Below are positions 35,556-44,182 of a stretch of 64,000 nt of DNA, piece by piece (position 1 is the first letter of the stretch; the number at the start of each line of letters is the position of its first letter). The position numbers were made by a program, and so were the translations under genes. Source of the stretch: Sphingobium sp. AP49 (GTDB lineage Bacteria > Pseudomonadota > Alphaproteobacteria > Sphingomonadales > Sphingomonadaceae); assembly GCF_000281715.2 (NCBI RefSeq), contig NZ_CP124576.1:4127001-4191000 (forward strand). The letters are read 5' to 3'. A model generated the notes under the pieces. It had not been told where the DNA came from. It saw only the letters and a program-made list of their open reading frames with translations, and ran no database searches.

Positions 35556-37007
35556 ATGACGGTTCGTCAACGGCTCGCTGCCCTTGCCATGGTCGTTATG
35601 ATCCTGCTGGCGCCAGCCTCCGATGCTGGCGAAGCACCGCTTCATCTGGTGGCTCATGAAAGCAGCTACAGCCTCGCGCCCCTCGGCGAAATCCATCTCC
35701 ATCGGCCCGCTAGCGTCCCCCGCGCCATCGTCCTGCTGTTGTCCGACAAAAATGGTTGGGGTAGCGCTGAAACGGTCATGGCCCGCAGCTTGGCGAAACA
35801 GGGCTTTCTGGTCGCAGGTGCCTCTACGCCGTCGCTGGTCCAAAGGCTCGAAAAGGCACCTGGCAAGTGCATAAATCCCAATTACGCTCTGATTGCTCTG
35901 TCGCGCGATGTCCAGCATCGAGCAGAGGTCGATCGTTATCACAAGCCGATAGTGGCCGGGCTCGGCGCGGGTGCGACATTGGCGTTCGGCGCGCTCGCCC
36001 AATGGCCCGATGGCAGCTATCAAGGGGTAATATCGATCGATCCGGTACCCAGCCTTGCCGGTCGCAAGCCCTGGTGCGCGGCGCCCGGTTTCGCCGCCGG
36101 TCGCGTCACCGGTCCGCATGCCGGATGGCGCTTCGCCCCCAATCGCCACAATCGGATCGGCTGGATCGCGTTACAGTCGGCCGAACCGCCGAGCATCGCT
36201 CCGCAGCGTCTACTCCATTTCGTGGCCGCCGTGCCCGGCGCGCGTCTGATCCGCCTCCCCCGGCAAGGCGATAGTACCCAACCCCCGAACCAATTAAACG
36301 AGCAGGTGGGAAGCTCGATCCTGTCGCTGCTGCCCCGCCCGGCAGCGGCTCCGCTACCGGGACACATACCGCTCCCTGACATGCCACTTACTCTGGTTCC
36401 GGCAACCGGCAAAGGAGTCGATGACCTGATGGCGATCGCTTATTCCGGCGATGGCGGCTGGGTCGGCATCGACCGTGATCTTGCGACCCAACTGGCCGGC
36501 GCGGGCATACCCGTAGTCGGGATCGACAGCCTTGCCTATTTCTGGACCGCCCGAACACCACAAGGCGCTGGGCAGGATCTGGCACAGTTGATCCGGGCGT
36601 TCAGTCAGCGCTGGCAAAAGCGGCGCGTCTTGCTGATCGGCTATAGTTTCGGGGCAGATGTCATGCCTTATATGGTGGACAATCTGGACCTCGATGCACG
36701 CTCGCGCATCGATAGCGTGGCGTTGCTTGGCCTCAGTGCTACCGCCGACTTCCAGTTCCACCTGTCATCCTGGCTGGATATCGATTCCGCCAACGCGCGC
36801 CCTACACTCCCGGCAATCCAACGAATGAAAGGGATCCGGCTACTGTGCGTGCGCGGGCAGGTAGAAGCTGAGAGCGCTTGTGCTGCGATCCCGCCGGGGC
36901 AAGCGCAGCAATTCATCGTACCGGGCGATCATCACTTCAACCGCAATGCGGCGCTGCTTGCACGGATCATTCTTGGCCGCAGGAAGGCTGGATTCGTGGC
37001 GCGCTGA
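35556..37007 (+). CDS. AcvB/VirJ-family serine hydrolase
   Basis: A 483-residue exported protein with a signal peptide (VRQRLAALAMVVMILLAPASDAG). It has two hydrolase-like halves: an N-terminal one (IVLLLSDKNGWGSAETVMARSLAKQGFLVAG) and a C-terminal VirJ domain with AIAYSGDGGWVGIDRDLATQLAGAG and nucleophile elbow LIGYSFGADVMPYMV. AcvB of Agrobacterium hydrolyses lysyl-phosphatidylglycerol in the periplasm and pairs with the synthase LpiA; no lpiA is in this window. GAGGAG six bases before the ATG at 35556 fixes the start. Confidence 0.85.
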   Translation: MTVRQRLAALAMVVMILLAPASDAGEAPLHLVAHESSYSLAPLGEIHLHRPASVPRAIVLLLSDKNGWGSAETVMARSLAKQGFLVAGASTPSLVQRLEKAPGKCINPNYALIALSRDVQHRAEVDRYHKPIVAGLGAGATLAFGALAQWPDGSYQGVISIDPVPSLAGRKPWCAAPGFAAGRVTGPHAGWRFAPNRHNRIGWIALQSAEPPSIAPQRLLHFVAAVPGARLIRLPRQGDSTQPPNQLNEQVGSSILSLLPRPAAAPLPGHIPLPDMPLTLVPATGKGVDDLMAIAYSGDGGWVGIDRDLATQLAGAGIPVVGIDSLAYFWTARTPQGAGQDLAQLIRAFSQRWQKRRVLLIGYSFGADVMPYMVDNLDLDARSRIDSVALLGLSATADFQFHLSSWLDIDSANARPTLPAIQRMKGIRLLCVRGQVEAESACAAIPPGQAQQFIVPGDHHFNRNAALLARIILGRRKAGFVAR

Positions 37008-37412
37008 AGTTCGGGTAGTTCCAATCCGGATGGCTTCCAGCACTGTGCGCAGGGTCCGACCTGGGCCAAGTCACGGCGACCTATGAACATCTGACTGGCG
37101 AACTGACGCATCTACCGCGCCATCTCCAGATCACCCTTGCCCTCAACCCGGTATCAGCCGCGACAGCTCTCTGCCGCTCGGTTGGACCAACAAAAAAGCC
37201 TGCCCGCATCGCTCCTTTTATAGAGCCCATCATTTTTGATCGCTGCGTTAGTCAACACCAACATGAGGGTCTTTTCCATGTCGCCCGGGACCATGCGGGG
37301 ACCAGGCTCTGCTCTGGTGCCCAAAATCTCCGGCCGTCGGCGAAAACCAGCCTTGAACATGGCAGATTCCCGGGCTTTGCAAACCCGTCAGTGAATATTG
37401 GCGAAAGGAGAT
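37008..37412. other. Gene-poor stretch beside tRNA-Phe
   Basis: About 400 bases between the hydrolase and the tRNA. It holds a short integrase-like fragment on the minus strand (37154-37264) and otherwise broken reading frames. I see no direct repeat of the tRNA 3' end in it. Best read as debris of an old integration. Confidence 0.4.
37154..37264 (-). pseudogene. Decayed fragment of a tyrosine integrase N-terminus
   Basis: The minus strand from 37264 translates as MLVLTNAAIKN, then DGLYKRSDAGRLFCW, before a stop. This resembles the N-terminal arm-binding domain (DUF4102) of tRNA-targeting integrases, which typically read LTD-AAI-R/K-N-AKP...YKLSD-GGLYLLV. The AKPRD spacer and the rest of the enzyme are missing. 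It lies just past the 3' end of tRNA-Phe, the standard position of such an integrase. The match is short, so this is tentative. Confidence 0.4.
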
Positions 37413-37489
37413 GTGGTGCCCGGGGACGGATTCGAACCGCCGACACTGCGATTTTCAATCGCATGCTCTACCAACTGAGCTACCCGGGC
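37413..37489 (-). tRNA. tRNA-Phe(GAA)
   Basis: Cloverleaf on the minus strand: acceptor stem GCCCGGG/CCCGGGC, D arm AGCTCAGTTGGTAGAGCA, anticodon stem TGCGA/TCGCA around loop TTGAAAA (anticodon GAA), T arm GGCGGTTCGAATCCGTC, discriminator A and a genome-encoded CCA (37413-37415). Confidence 0.95.
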
Positions 37490-37541
37490 ATCGCCTGTCC
37501 GGGCAAAGGCTCCGGTTGGCTTGGAGGCGTGCCTATAGGCG

Positions 37542-37736
37542 TCAATCCGACTCCCTGTCCAGCCCATAATTGCCATTTTTTTGCATGTCTTCATCGGCCG
37601 GCGGACCGGCTACCCGATAGCCCTCGCCCAACCATCGCAGCAGGTCGCGATCACGGCAACGGGTGCTGCAAAATGGCCGAATTTCAGCCTGGGTGCGCTG
37701 GCCGCAGACCGGGCAGGCCCCCAAATCAGGCGACAT
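37542..37736 (-). CDS. yacG: DNA gyrase inhibitor YacG
   Basis: A 64-residue zinc-finger protein. Zinc ligands CPVCG near the N-terminus and FCSTRCRDRDL in the middle are the YacG signature. In E. coli YacG binds GyrB and inhibits gyrase. The start lies inside the end of the RNase E/G gene (11-base overlap), giving translational coupling. The C-terminus is short and acidic. Confidence 0.92.
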   Translation of the reverse strand: MSPDLGACPVCGQRTQAEIRPFCSTRCRDRDLLRWLGEGYRVAGPPADEDMQKNGNYGLDRESD

Positions 37737-38715
37737 GGCCGGCTGCCAAGGTCAGGGCCGCATCTGCGCGCAGCGTCACTTCGCCACCACGGCGGCGCGC
37801 CAGATGCTCGATCCAGTCAGACCGCTTGTGCAACATATCCACGATCGCAGACGCGGCAGTGATCGTCACCGCACCACCATTGCCGTACCGCTCGGCCTGG
37901 CGCAGAAGGGCCAGTGCGGCGGTCAGCACCGGATCCTCGCGCATCACCTCCATCAGGTTCGCGCGTTCGCGCTTGCGAATGATCTGGACAAAACCAAAAC
38001 CGTTGACCGCCGTCCGTTCAAAGGGCAGCGGCAGATATTTGTCGATCTGCGCTGCGGCGACGATGCGTTCATCCTTGTTGTTCATGGTCGGCAGGTCAAT
38101 GCCGATCGAACCAGCCAGACCCATGCGACGGATCGCCTGGGCAGACAGCTTGGCCCCCTTGGGACCGAGTTGCGCGGGTGGCAGGCTTCCGTCAATATCA
38201 ATCAGGATCATGGCGGGCGTGAGGAAAATGCGGAGCGCGGCGTCCTCCCCTCCCACGTTGCCGGACATGGCCTCGTCCATCAGCTCGCTCCAGCCATGGG
38301 CTTCGAGCCGATCCTCCTCATGGGCGGGACAAGGTCGAACGGCGATATCGGTCGCGCGCAAGCGCTGCAACAGGCTGGCACCAGAATGCACCTTCGCGCC
38401 CGGCTGAGCGACCCGGCCCTTGGCGCGTTTTTCACGCCCTTCCTCGGCGATCGCCTCACGCAGAATCTCGACCAGGATATTAGCGCCTTCGGCGACCTTG
38501 GGGGGAATCGGCTCGACTAGCACTTCCTCACCGGAAATCAGCCGTGCAACGCCGCGTTTGCGCGGGATGATGCTCTGGATCAGACGTGCCTGCAGGACCG
38601 CGCCAGCCCGAGCGGCCGCGTCCTCCCGCTCGACTAGCGCCTCGACGATACGGCCCTTTTCGATCAGGGCGGCCCGCGCCTCGCCAATGCCTTCTTCATA
38701 GAGCCATTCGGCCAT
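37726..38715 (-). CDS. Compact RNase E/G-like ribonuclease
   Basis: A 329-residue protein related to RNase E/G. It keeps a degenerate S1-like N-terminus (EWLYEEGIGEARAALIEKGRIVEALVERED) and the DNase-I-like catalytic half, where ILIDIDGS and GIDLPTMNNKDER carry the two candidate catalytic Asp residues; the C-terminal ITAASAIVDMLH follows. The zinc-link CPxC motif and the C-terminal scaffold of RNase E are absent, so it is about 100-150 residues shorter than RNase G. Start chosen at 38715 (MAEWLYEEG) to fit the family. Part of the infA-maf-this-yacG string. Confidence 0.8.
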   Translation of the reverse strand: MAEWLYEEGIGEARAALIEKGRIVEALVEREDAAARAGAVLQARLIQSIIPRKRGVARLISGEEVLVEPIPPKVAEGANILVEILREAIAEEGREKRAKGRVAQPGAKVHSGASLLQRLRATDIAVRPCPAHEEDRLEAHGWSELMDEAMSGNVGGEDAALRIFLTPAMILIDIDGSLPPAQLGPKGAKLSAQAIRRMGLAGSIGIDLPTMNNKDERIVAAAQIDKYLPLPFERTAVNGFGFVQIIRKRERANLMEVMREDPVLTAALALLRQAERYGNGGAVTITAASAIVDMLHKRSDWIEHLARRRGGEVTLRADAALTLAAGHVA

Positions 38716-38824
38716 GTATGTTCCTAATCGCCTGTCCTTGCGGTCCATTCCGAATCAATCCGATCGGAATTAGCCCTTTTCTTGCTTATCGAGAGTATCG
38801 AGCAACCAAATGCACCACTCGAAA

Positions 38825-39397
38825 TCAGTCTAATGGGTAACCCGCCGCCTTGAGCAACGTGCGAGTTTCATAGAGCGGCAGGCCCATGATAGCGCTGTGG
38901 CTCCCCTGAATGCTACGGATCAACCCGGCTGCACGACCCTGGATCGCATAGCCGCCCGCCTTGCCAAACCCTTCGCCGCTGGCAATATAACAGTCGATCT
39001 CGCTCCGCTCCAGCCGCTTGAAAATAACGATACTGGTAGAAAGGCGGTGCCGCACCACACCTGTCGCATCGATCAGCGTGATCGCGCTGTAAACGCGGTG
39101 CCGACGGCCCGACAATAGGTCAAGACAGGCGCGCACTTCCCCTTCGCTTTCCGCCTTGGGCAGGATGCGGCGGCCAGCGGCAACCACGGTATCGCCCGAC
39201 AAGACCAGTGCACCCGGGTGACGGGCGGCAACCAGCGCGCCTTTTTCGGCCGCGACCCGCGCGGCATAGGCGGCCGGCAGCTCCGCCTTGCCCGGTGTTT
39301 CGTCGATATCGGCAGGATCAACGGCATCGGGGACGACACCTATCTGCCCCAGAAGATCATGCCGCCTGGGGGAAGCCGAAGCTAGAATGAGTCGCAT
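38825..39397 (-). CDS. Maf-family nucleotide pyrophosphatase
   Basis: A 190-residue Maf/HAM1-superfamily enzyme, hydrolysing dTTP/UTP or modified nucleotides to monophosphates. Signatures: LILASASPRRHDLL at the N-terminus, GDTVVAAGRRILPKAESEGE and GGYAIQGRAAGLIRSIQGSHSAIMGLPLYET. The final Q-G-R and IxGSxxxVxGLP elements define the active site. The ATG at 39397 is preferred over a TTG three bases earlier. Lies 13 bases after infA. Confidence 0.92.
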   Translation of the reverse strand: MRLILASASPRRHDLLGQIGVVPDAVDPADIDETPGKAELPAAYAARVAAEKGALVAARHPGALVLSGDTVVAAGRRILPKAESEGEVRACLDLLSGRRHRVYSAITLIDATGVVRHRLSTSIVIFKRLERSEIDCYIASGEGFGKAGGYAIQGRAAGLIRSIQGSHSAIMGLPLYETRTLLKAAGYPLD

Positions 39398-39410
39398 CAA
39401 AAAATGCGGC

Positions 39411-39629
39411 TTATTTGAAGCGGTACGTGATCCGACCCTTGGTCAGGTCGTATGGCGTCAGTTCGACCAGCACTTCGTCACCGACCAGCACGCGGATGCG
39501 GTTCTTACGCATCTTGCCAGCAGTGTGACCGAGAATTTCATGATCATTCTCAAGGCGCACGCGGAACATGGCGTTGGGGAGAAGCTCCACAACCTGTCCG
39601 CGCATTTCAAGCAGTTCTTCTTTGGCCAT
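39411..39629 (-). CDS. infA: Translation initiation factor IF-1
   Basis: A 72-residue OB-fold protein that occupies the ribosomal A site during initiation. The sequence [20 protein letters not shown], then [27 protein letters not shown] and [23 protein letters not shown], is textbook IF-1. First gene of the maf - RNase - yacG string. Confidence 0.97.
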   Translation of the reverse strand: MAKEELLEMRGQVVELLPNAMFRVRLENDHEILGHTAGKMRKNRIRVLVGDEVLVELTPYDLTKGRITYRFK

Positions 39630-39687
39630 AATATCCCAGAATCGAAAAAATCGCGCCGCCATAGCGCCAAATGATGGAAAATGAAAG

Positions 39688-40977
39688 TCAGGACGGCACG
39701 CCAAAGCGATCGCCGGCAGCGACGAGCGCCGCAAAGACGGCATCGAGCTGCTGCGCATCGATGCAATAGGGCGGCATGAGATAGATGGTGTTGCCGAGCG
39801 GCCTTAGCAAGATACCCCGTTCCAGAAAGAAGGCGCGCAGTCGCGGCGCAAGATCGGAGAGGTACCCCGCATCGGCCGTAACAAGATCGATCGCCATGAT
39901 CGTGCCAATCTGGCGCAGGTTAGCAAAGGCCGGATGGCCGGCCAATATGGCCAGTCGATCGGCAAGGCCGCGCACCAGCGTATCGATCCGCCCCCGCACA
40001 TCCTCCTCCCGCCATATCGCAAGATTTTCAGCGGCGGCGGCGCAGGCAATGGCGTTCGCGGTATAGCTGGACGAATGGTAGAAGAGCCGCGCCCGGTCAG
40101 TCGATCGATGCGCCTCGAAGATGCGCGAAGTCGCCAGCGTCGCAGCGAGCGGAATGGCACCCCCGGTAATGCCTTTGGCCACCGCCATGATGTCCGGCAC
40201 CACCTCCGCCTGCTCGCAGGCGAACCGGGTGCCGGTGCGCCCCCAGCCGGTCATCACCTCATCGGCGATGAACAGCACGTCATGGCGCGCGCAGATATGA
40301 GCCATGGCCCGCAACACATGTGGCGGGTAGATCAGCATCCCCCCTGCCCCCAGGATTAGCGGCTCGACGATGAAGGCGGCTGGCCGGTCGGCGCACGCGG
40401 CTTCCAATGCGGCCAGCGTTTCCGGCTCGCGGCCCGGATGGGGGAAGGGAATAGTGCCGACATCGAACAGCAAAGGCGTCCAGGCGGCATTATAAACCCC
40501 GCGCTCGCCGATGGACATCGCCCCGATCGTGTCACCATGATAGCTGTGCTCCAGCACCAGGATGCGGCTGCGCGCATCGCCCAGCCCGTCGAGCGCACGA
40601 TTATGCCAATAGCCGAGCGCCATCTTGAGCGCGACTTCCACCGCGGTCGACCCGCTGTCGGAAAAGAAGACATGGGCCAGCGGATCGCGGCCCCGCGCCT
40701 GCGGCATGATATCGACCAGGCCGCGCGCGACTGCCTCGGCCGGTTCATGGGTGTAACCCGCGAAGATCAACTGGTCGAGCTGTCCAGCCTGACGCGCGAT
40801 GGCAGAGGCGATGCGCGGATGGCAATGACCATGAGTCGTGACCCACCAGCTGGAAATAGCATCGACGAGCGTGCTGCCATCAGCCAGATGCAGGGTCGCC
40901 CCCTCCGCCCGGACGACATGGGGAATAGGCTCGTTGAGGCCGTGCTGGGTGAAGGGGTGCCAGACAGGAGAGGTCAT
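39688..40977 (-). CDS. bioA: Adenosylmethionine-8-amino-7-oxononanoate aminotransferase
   Basis: A 429-residue PLP class III aminotransferase of biotin synthesis; converts KAPA to DAPA with SAM as amino donor. Landmarks: VWHPFTQHG at the N-terminus (BioA-specific), [53 protein letters not shown] and the PLP-lysine in [12 protein letters not shown]. Lies 32 bases after the OmpA-type lipoprotein gene, 5 kb from bioD-bioF, so the pathway is split within the window. Confidence 0.95.
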   Translation of the reverse strand: MTSPVWHPFTQHGLNEPIPHVVRAEGATLHLADGSTLVDAISSWWVTTHGHCHPRIASAIARQAGQLDQLIFAGYTHEPAEAVARGLVDIMPQARGRDPLAHVFFSDSGSTAVEVALKMALGYWHNRALDGLGDARSRILVLEHSYHGDTIGAMSIGERGVYNAAWTPLLFDVGTIPFPHPGREPETLAALEAACADRPAAFIVEPLILGAGGMLIYPPHVLRAMAHICARHDVLFIADEVMTGWGRTGTRFACEQAEVVPDIMAVAKGITGGAIPLAATLATSRIFEAHRSTDRARLFYHSSSYTANAIACAAAAENLAIWREEDVRGRIDTLVRGLADRLAILAGHPAFANLRQIGTIMAIDLVTADAGYLSDLAPRLRAFFLERGILLRPLGNTIYLMPPYCIDAQQLDAVFAALVAAGDRFGVPS

Positions 40978-41009
40978 CGGCGTCCCCTACGCCCGATCGG
41001 CGGCCAAGG

Positions 41010-41633
41010 CTATGGCTTGTCCTTGCGGTCCACCGGCGAGATGCTGGGCAGCACGGCCGCTGTCGGCACGACGACCATGGGCACCGCGACATGGATATCG
41101 ACCCGGCGATTCTTCGCCCGGCCTTCGGGATCGTCGCTGCCGTCCTCCTTTGCATTGGGGGACACCGGCCGGGTTTCGCCTAGCGCGATCAGGGTGATGC
41201 GATCCTTGGCGATGCCCTTTTCGAGCAGATAGGCCTCGACCGCTTCGGCCCGGATGCGGGAGGCTACGCGATTGTCGCCGTCATTGCCCTTGCTATCACT
41301 ATGGCCGCGCAGCGTGATCGCTCCGCCCGTCTTGATCGCCGGCGTGTCAACCAGCGTATCGAGCGCGGCGCGGGCGGGATCGTCCAGCTTCAGTCCGGAC
41401 GCGCCGAAGGCGATGGTGACGTCGAGCGGTTCGATCTTCGGCGCCTCGGGTTCGGCCACTTCGGGGCGCAGGATCGAGCGGACCGGCTCAGCGGCATTGT
41501 CAGCGCCATTGGCCGTCATGTCGTTCTCCACCGCATTGGCGGCGTTGGCGCCATTATCCACGGCATTGCCTGCCGGCCGATCACATGCGGCCAGCATGAC
41601 GCAAAGGGCCAGCGCGGGGGCAAGGCTCCTCAT
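41010..41633 (-). CDS. OmpA-domain lipoprotein
   Basis: A 207-residue predicted lipoprotein. Lipobox LAAC, then an Asn/Ala-rich linker (AVDNGANAANAVENDMTANG), then an OmpA C-terminal peptidoglycan-binding domain (about residues 70-185): ITLRGHSDSKGNDGDNRVASRIRAEAVEAYLLEKGI, with the meso-diaminopimelate-contacting Asp/Arg pattern ending RAKNRRVDI. It likely tethers the outer membrane to peptidoglycan. Starts four bases inside the antiporter stop (ATGA). Confidence 0.88.
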   Translation of the reverse strand: MRSLAPALALCVMLAACDRPAGNAVDNGANAANAVENDMTANGADNAAEPVRSILRPEVAEPEAPKIEPLDVTIAFGASGLKLDDPARAALDTLVDTPAIKTGGAITLRGHSDSKGNDGDNRVASRIRAEAVEAYLLEKGIAKDRITLIALGETRPVSPNAKEDGSDDPEGRAKNRRVDIHVAVPMVVVPTAAVLPSISPVDRKDKP

Positions 41634-43450
41634 TCCTCCTCTCCTTCCTGTTTCTTGCGGGTCTTATGGGTGGGCGGCACATAGGACAGGATCGTGTCGC
41701 CCGGCTGCGGCGTCGGTCGCGACGCATGGGTGAAGAAACGCATCGTCCCGTTTTTGCGCAACAGCAGCAGCATGTCCGCATCGATCGGCAGGTCCGCCTT
41801 GGCTGCCTCGAAACCAAACTGGTCGCTGATCCGCGTCTTGCGGAAGGTCCAGCCTGTATCCTCACGGATCATGATTTCCTCAACGCCCAGTCCAGAATCG
41901 AACAGGGCGCGGCCGCGCAGTGATTCCGGCAGCGCGCGCGGATCATGATCGTCGCTGGCGTCGCCAAGCTGATAGACATTGTCGCGGCCGACTTCCGGCG
42001 CAAACTCATTGCAGACGAGCGCGTTATAGGCCTCATTTTCCGACGTGGCCGCGAGCACCTGGAACTGGGTCAGGTCCAGCCGTTCCTCGGTCGCCTCCGC
42101 CAATATCTCGCCATGATAGGTCGGGATGCCGCCATGGCGGGCGGGGGCCAGACGCTGCCAGCTATTGTCGGCGATCATCACCGGCACCTCCAGCTGGCGC
42201 AACTGGGCGGCGAGGCTTAGGCTGAAGGGGGTTGCGCCGACCAGCAGCAGTCCCTTGTCCTGCGCGCCCGTGACCTTGAGCAGCCGGGCGACCGGCTTGA
42301 TCGAGAAGCCGTGGAACAGGATGGTCGCGACCACGATCGAGAAGGACAGGGTGACGAGGATGGCGCCATCGCCATAGCCCAGCCGATCGAGCCGCAGCGC
42401 AAAGAGACCCGAAATGGCGACCGCGACGATACCGCGCGGCGCGATCCAGGCGACCAGCAGCCGCTCATTCCAGGGCACCGGCGAGAAGGCAAGGCTGAGC
42501 AGCACCGTCGCCGGGCGGACGACGAACAGCAGCACCAGCAGATAGGCCAGGAAGCGCCATTCAAACTGACGCAGCACATTGAGGTCGAGCGAGGCCGACA
42601 AGATCACAAACACGCCCGAGATCAGCAGGACGGTGACATTTTCCTTGAACGGCTGGATGTCGCGCAGGGAGTCGAACTTCATGTTGGCCAGCGCGACGCC
42701 CATCACCGTCACAGTGACAAGGCCGGTTTCCGCCTGGATGAGGTTGGACAGGACGAAAACGCCGATCACTGCGACGAGCAGGATCGGAGCTTTCAGATAT
42801 TCGGGCACATGGCCGCGCTGGAACGCCCAGCCGATCGCGCGGGCGGCCAGCCAGCCGATCAGGCCAGCGATGATCGCGGCGGCGACCAGCGACAGGATGA
42901 CCGCCGCCAGCGTGCTGCCCTCGCTCGACCGGCGCAGATATTCATAGGTAGCAAGGCCCAGCAGTGCGCCGACCGGATCGTTGACGATCGCTTCCCATTT
43001 GAGGATGGCGCGCGGGCGGGCGGCGACATTGGACTGGCGCAGCAGCGGCAGCACCACCGTTGGCCCGGTTACGACCAGGATGCCCGCGAACAGGATGGCC
43101 ACCGGCCAGACGAGACCCGCGACATAATAGAGGGCGAACGCGCCCAACACCCATCCGATCGGTGCGCCCAGCACCACCAGCCGGGTGACAGCGCCGTCGG
43201 TCTTGCGCAATTCGCGGAAGTTCAGGCTGAGCCCGCCCTCAAACAGGATCAGGGCGACCGCCACCGAGACCATGGGTTCGAGCAGTTCGCCGAAGGTGAG
43301 CTTGGGATCGATAAGGCCGGTCACCGGGCCACCGATGACGCCGGCGGCGAGCATCAGGGCAATGGCGGGCCAGCCGGTGCGCCAGGCAATCCATTGAGCG
43401 CCAATGCCCAATATGCCGATCAGCGCAATTACAAGGGCCTGTTCATGCAT
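41630..43450 (-). CDS. CPA1-type cation:proton antiporter with TrkA-N-like domain
   Basis: A 606-residue membrane protein with about 12 helices followed by a cytosolic nucleotide-binding domain. ALILFEGGLSLNFRELR, GPTVVLPLLRQSNV and NDPVGALLGL are the conserved exchanger motifs (the ND pair carries the ion). GLLLVGATPFSLSLAAQLRQLEVPVMIADNSWQ is a TrkA-N/RCK Rossmann motif, and a TrkA-C-like part ends the chain. Probable Na+(K+)/H+ exchange gated by nucleotide. Start at 43450 (MHEQALV) is uncertain; an ATG at 43462 is equally possible. Followed by the OmpA-type gene with a four-base overlap. Confidence 0.87.
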   Translation of the reverse strand: MHEQALVIALIGILGIGAQWIAWRTGWPAIALMLAAGVIGGPVTGLIDPKLTFGELLEPMVSVAVALILFEGGLSLNFRELRKTDGAVTRLVVLGAPIGWVLGAFALYYVAGLVWPVAILFAGILVVTGPTVVLPLLRQSNVAARPRAILKWEAIVNDPVGALLGLATYEYLRRSSEGSTLAAVILSLVAAAIIAGLIGWLAARAIGWAFQRGHVPEYLKAPILLVAVIGVFVLSNLIQAETGLVTVTVMGVALANMKFDSLRDIQPFKENVTVLLISGVFVILSASLDLNVLRQFEWRFLAYLLVLLFVVRPATVLLSLAFSPVPWNERLLVAWIAPRGIVAVAISGLFALRLDRLGYGDGAILVTLSFSIVVATILFHGFSIKPVARLLKVTGAQDKGLLLVGATPFSLSLAAQLRQLEVPVMIADNSWQRLAPARHGGIPTYHGEILAEATEERLDLTQFQVLAATSENEAYNALVCNEFAPEVGRDNVYQLGDASDDHDPRALPESLRGRALFDSGLGVEEIMIREDTGWTFRKTRISDQFGFEAAKADLPIDADMLLLLRKNGTMRFFTHASRPTPQPGDTILSYVPPTHKTRKKQEGEEE

Positions 43451-43528
43451 GGCCGCAACCATAGACAGCCGGAGCCGCCATGGTCACCCCCTTTATTTTC
43501 AACAACCTGGGGAACCGGATCGCAGACC

Positions 43529-43562
43529 GGGAATGGCAGGCAGGGGAGAACCTGCCATTCCC
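43529..43562 (-). terminator. 12-bp stem-loop after DUF4168 gene
   Basis: GGGAATGGCAGG (43529-43540) pairs perfectly with CCTGCCATTCCC (43551-43562), 14 bases after the DUF4168 stop. No U-tract. Confidence 0.55.
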
Positions 43563-43576
43563 ATGTCAAAATCCGC

Positions 43577-43978
43577 TTATTGCTGCGGCGGGCTGGCCGG
43601 AGCGGCCGGACTAGCGGGCGCTGCCGGTGCCGATGCGCCAGCCGCTGCCTGGATGCGCTGCTGCAACGCCGGATCGGAGGCTGCAGCCTGGCCGATCTGG
43701 TTGAACTTTTCGGGCGGCATGCCCTTTGACTGGAGCGCAGCCAGCATCTTGGGCTGCTTGTCCGCAGCGGCGATGGCCGTGTCCGACTGAATCTTGGTCA
43801 CTTCGACCGCAGCTGCCGCGAACTGCTGGATATCGGCATCACTGAAGCTGCTTGCGCCCGCAGCTGGGGCACCGGGCGCTGGCGCGGCCGGCGTCTGCGC
43901 AGAAACCGAATAAGCCGCCAGCAGCGCGACCGATGCGACACCGGTCTTGATGATTTTCGAGAGGTTGAGACCCGTCAA
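43577..43978 (-). CDS. Exported DUF4168 protein
   Basis: A 133-residue secreted or periplasmic protein. Signal peptide ending VSAQ, a Pro/Ala/Gly linker, then the DUF4168 core SDADIQQFAAAAVEVTKIQSD and SKGMPPEKFNQIGQAAASDPALQQRI, and a second Ala/Pro-rich tail. The family is of unknown function. The start is a TTG with AAGGAG seven bases upstream. Confidence 0.8.
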   Translation of the reverse strand: MTGLNLSKIIKTGVASVALLAAYSVSAQTPAAPAPGAPAAGASSFSDADIQQFAAAAVEVTKIQSDTAIAAADKQPKMLAALQSKGMPPEKFNQIGQAAASDPALQQRIQAAAGASAPAAPASPAAPASPPQQ

Positions 43979-44141
43979 CTTGCTTCTCCTTGCTTTGCTA
44001 CCCCCAAAGCTGTGGACAAAACAGGCAAGGGAAAAGTCCGGACAGGATGAAGCGTGGCATTAGAAAGACGGTGGAAAAGTTCCCGTCCGCTTGTCGCGAA
44101 GAGGAAACGATCGGCCGATCATATCATTCCTACTGCGCAAC

Positions 44142-44171
44142 AAAAAAGGGCCGCGCGATGGGCGGCCCTTT
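44142..44171 (-). terminator. Rho-independent terminator of the M13 peptidase gene
   Basis: AAAGGGCCGC (44145-44154) pairs with GCGGCCCTTT (44162-44171) over a seven-base loop; on the minus strand the stem ends in TTTTTT. Begins 12 bases after the stop codon. Confidence 0.9.
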
Positions 44172-44182
44172 CCCGATTCTGC

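Noticed and set aside
37300-37430. Direct repeat of the tRNA-Phe 3' end (att site)
   Set aside because: TGGTGCCC occurs at both 37316 and 37413, but only eight bases match; this is too short to call an attachment repeat.
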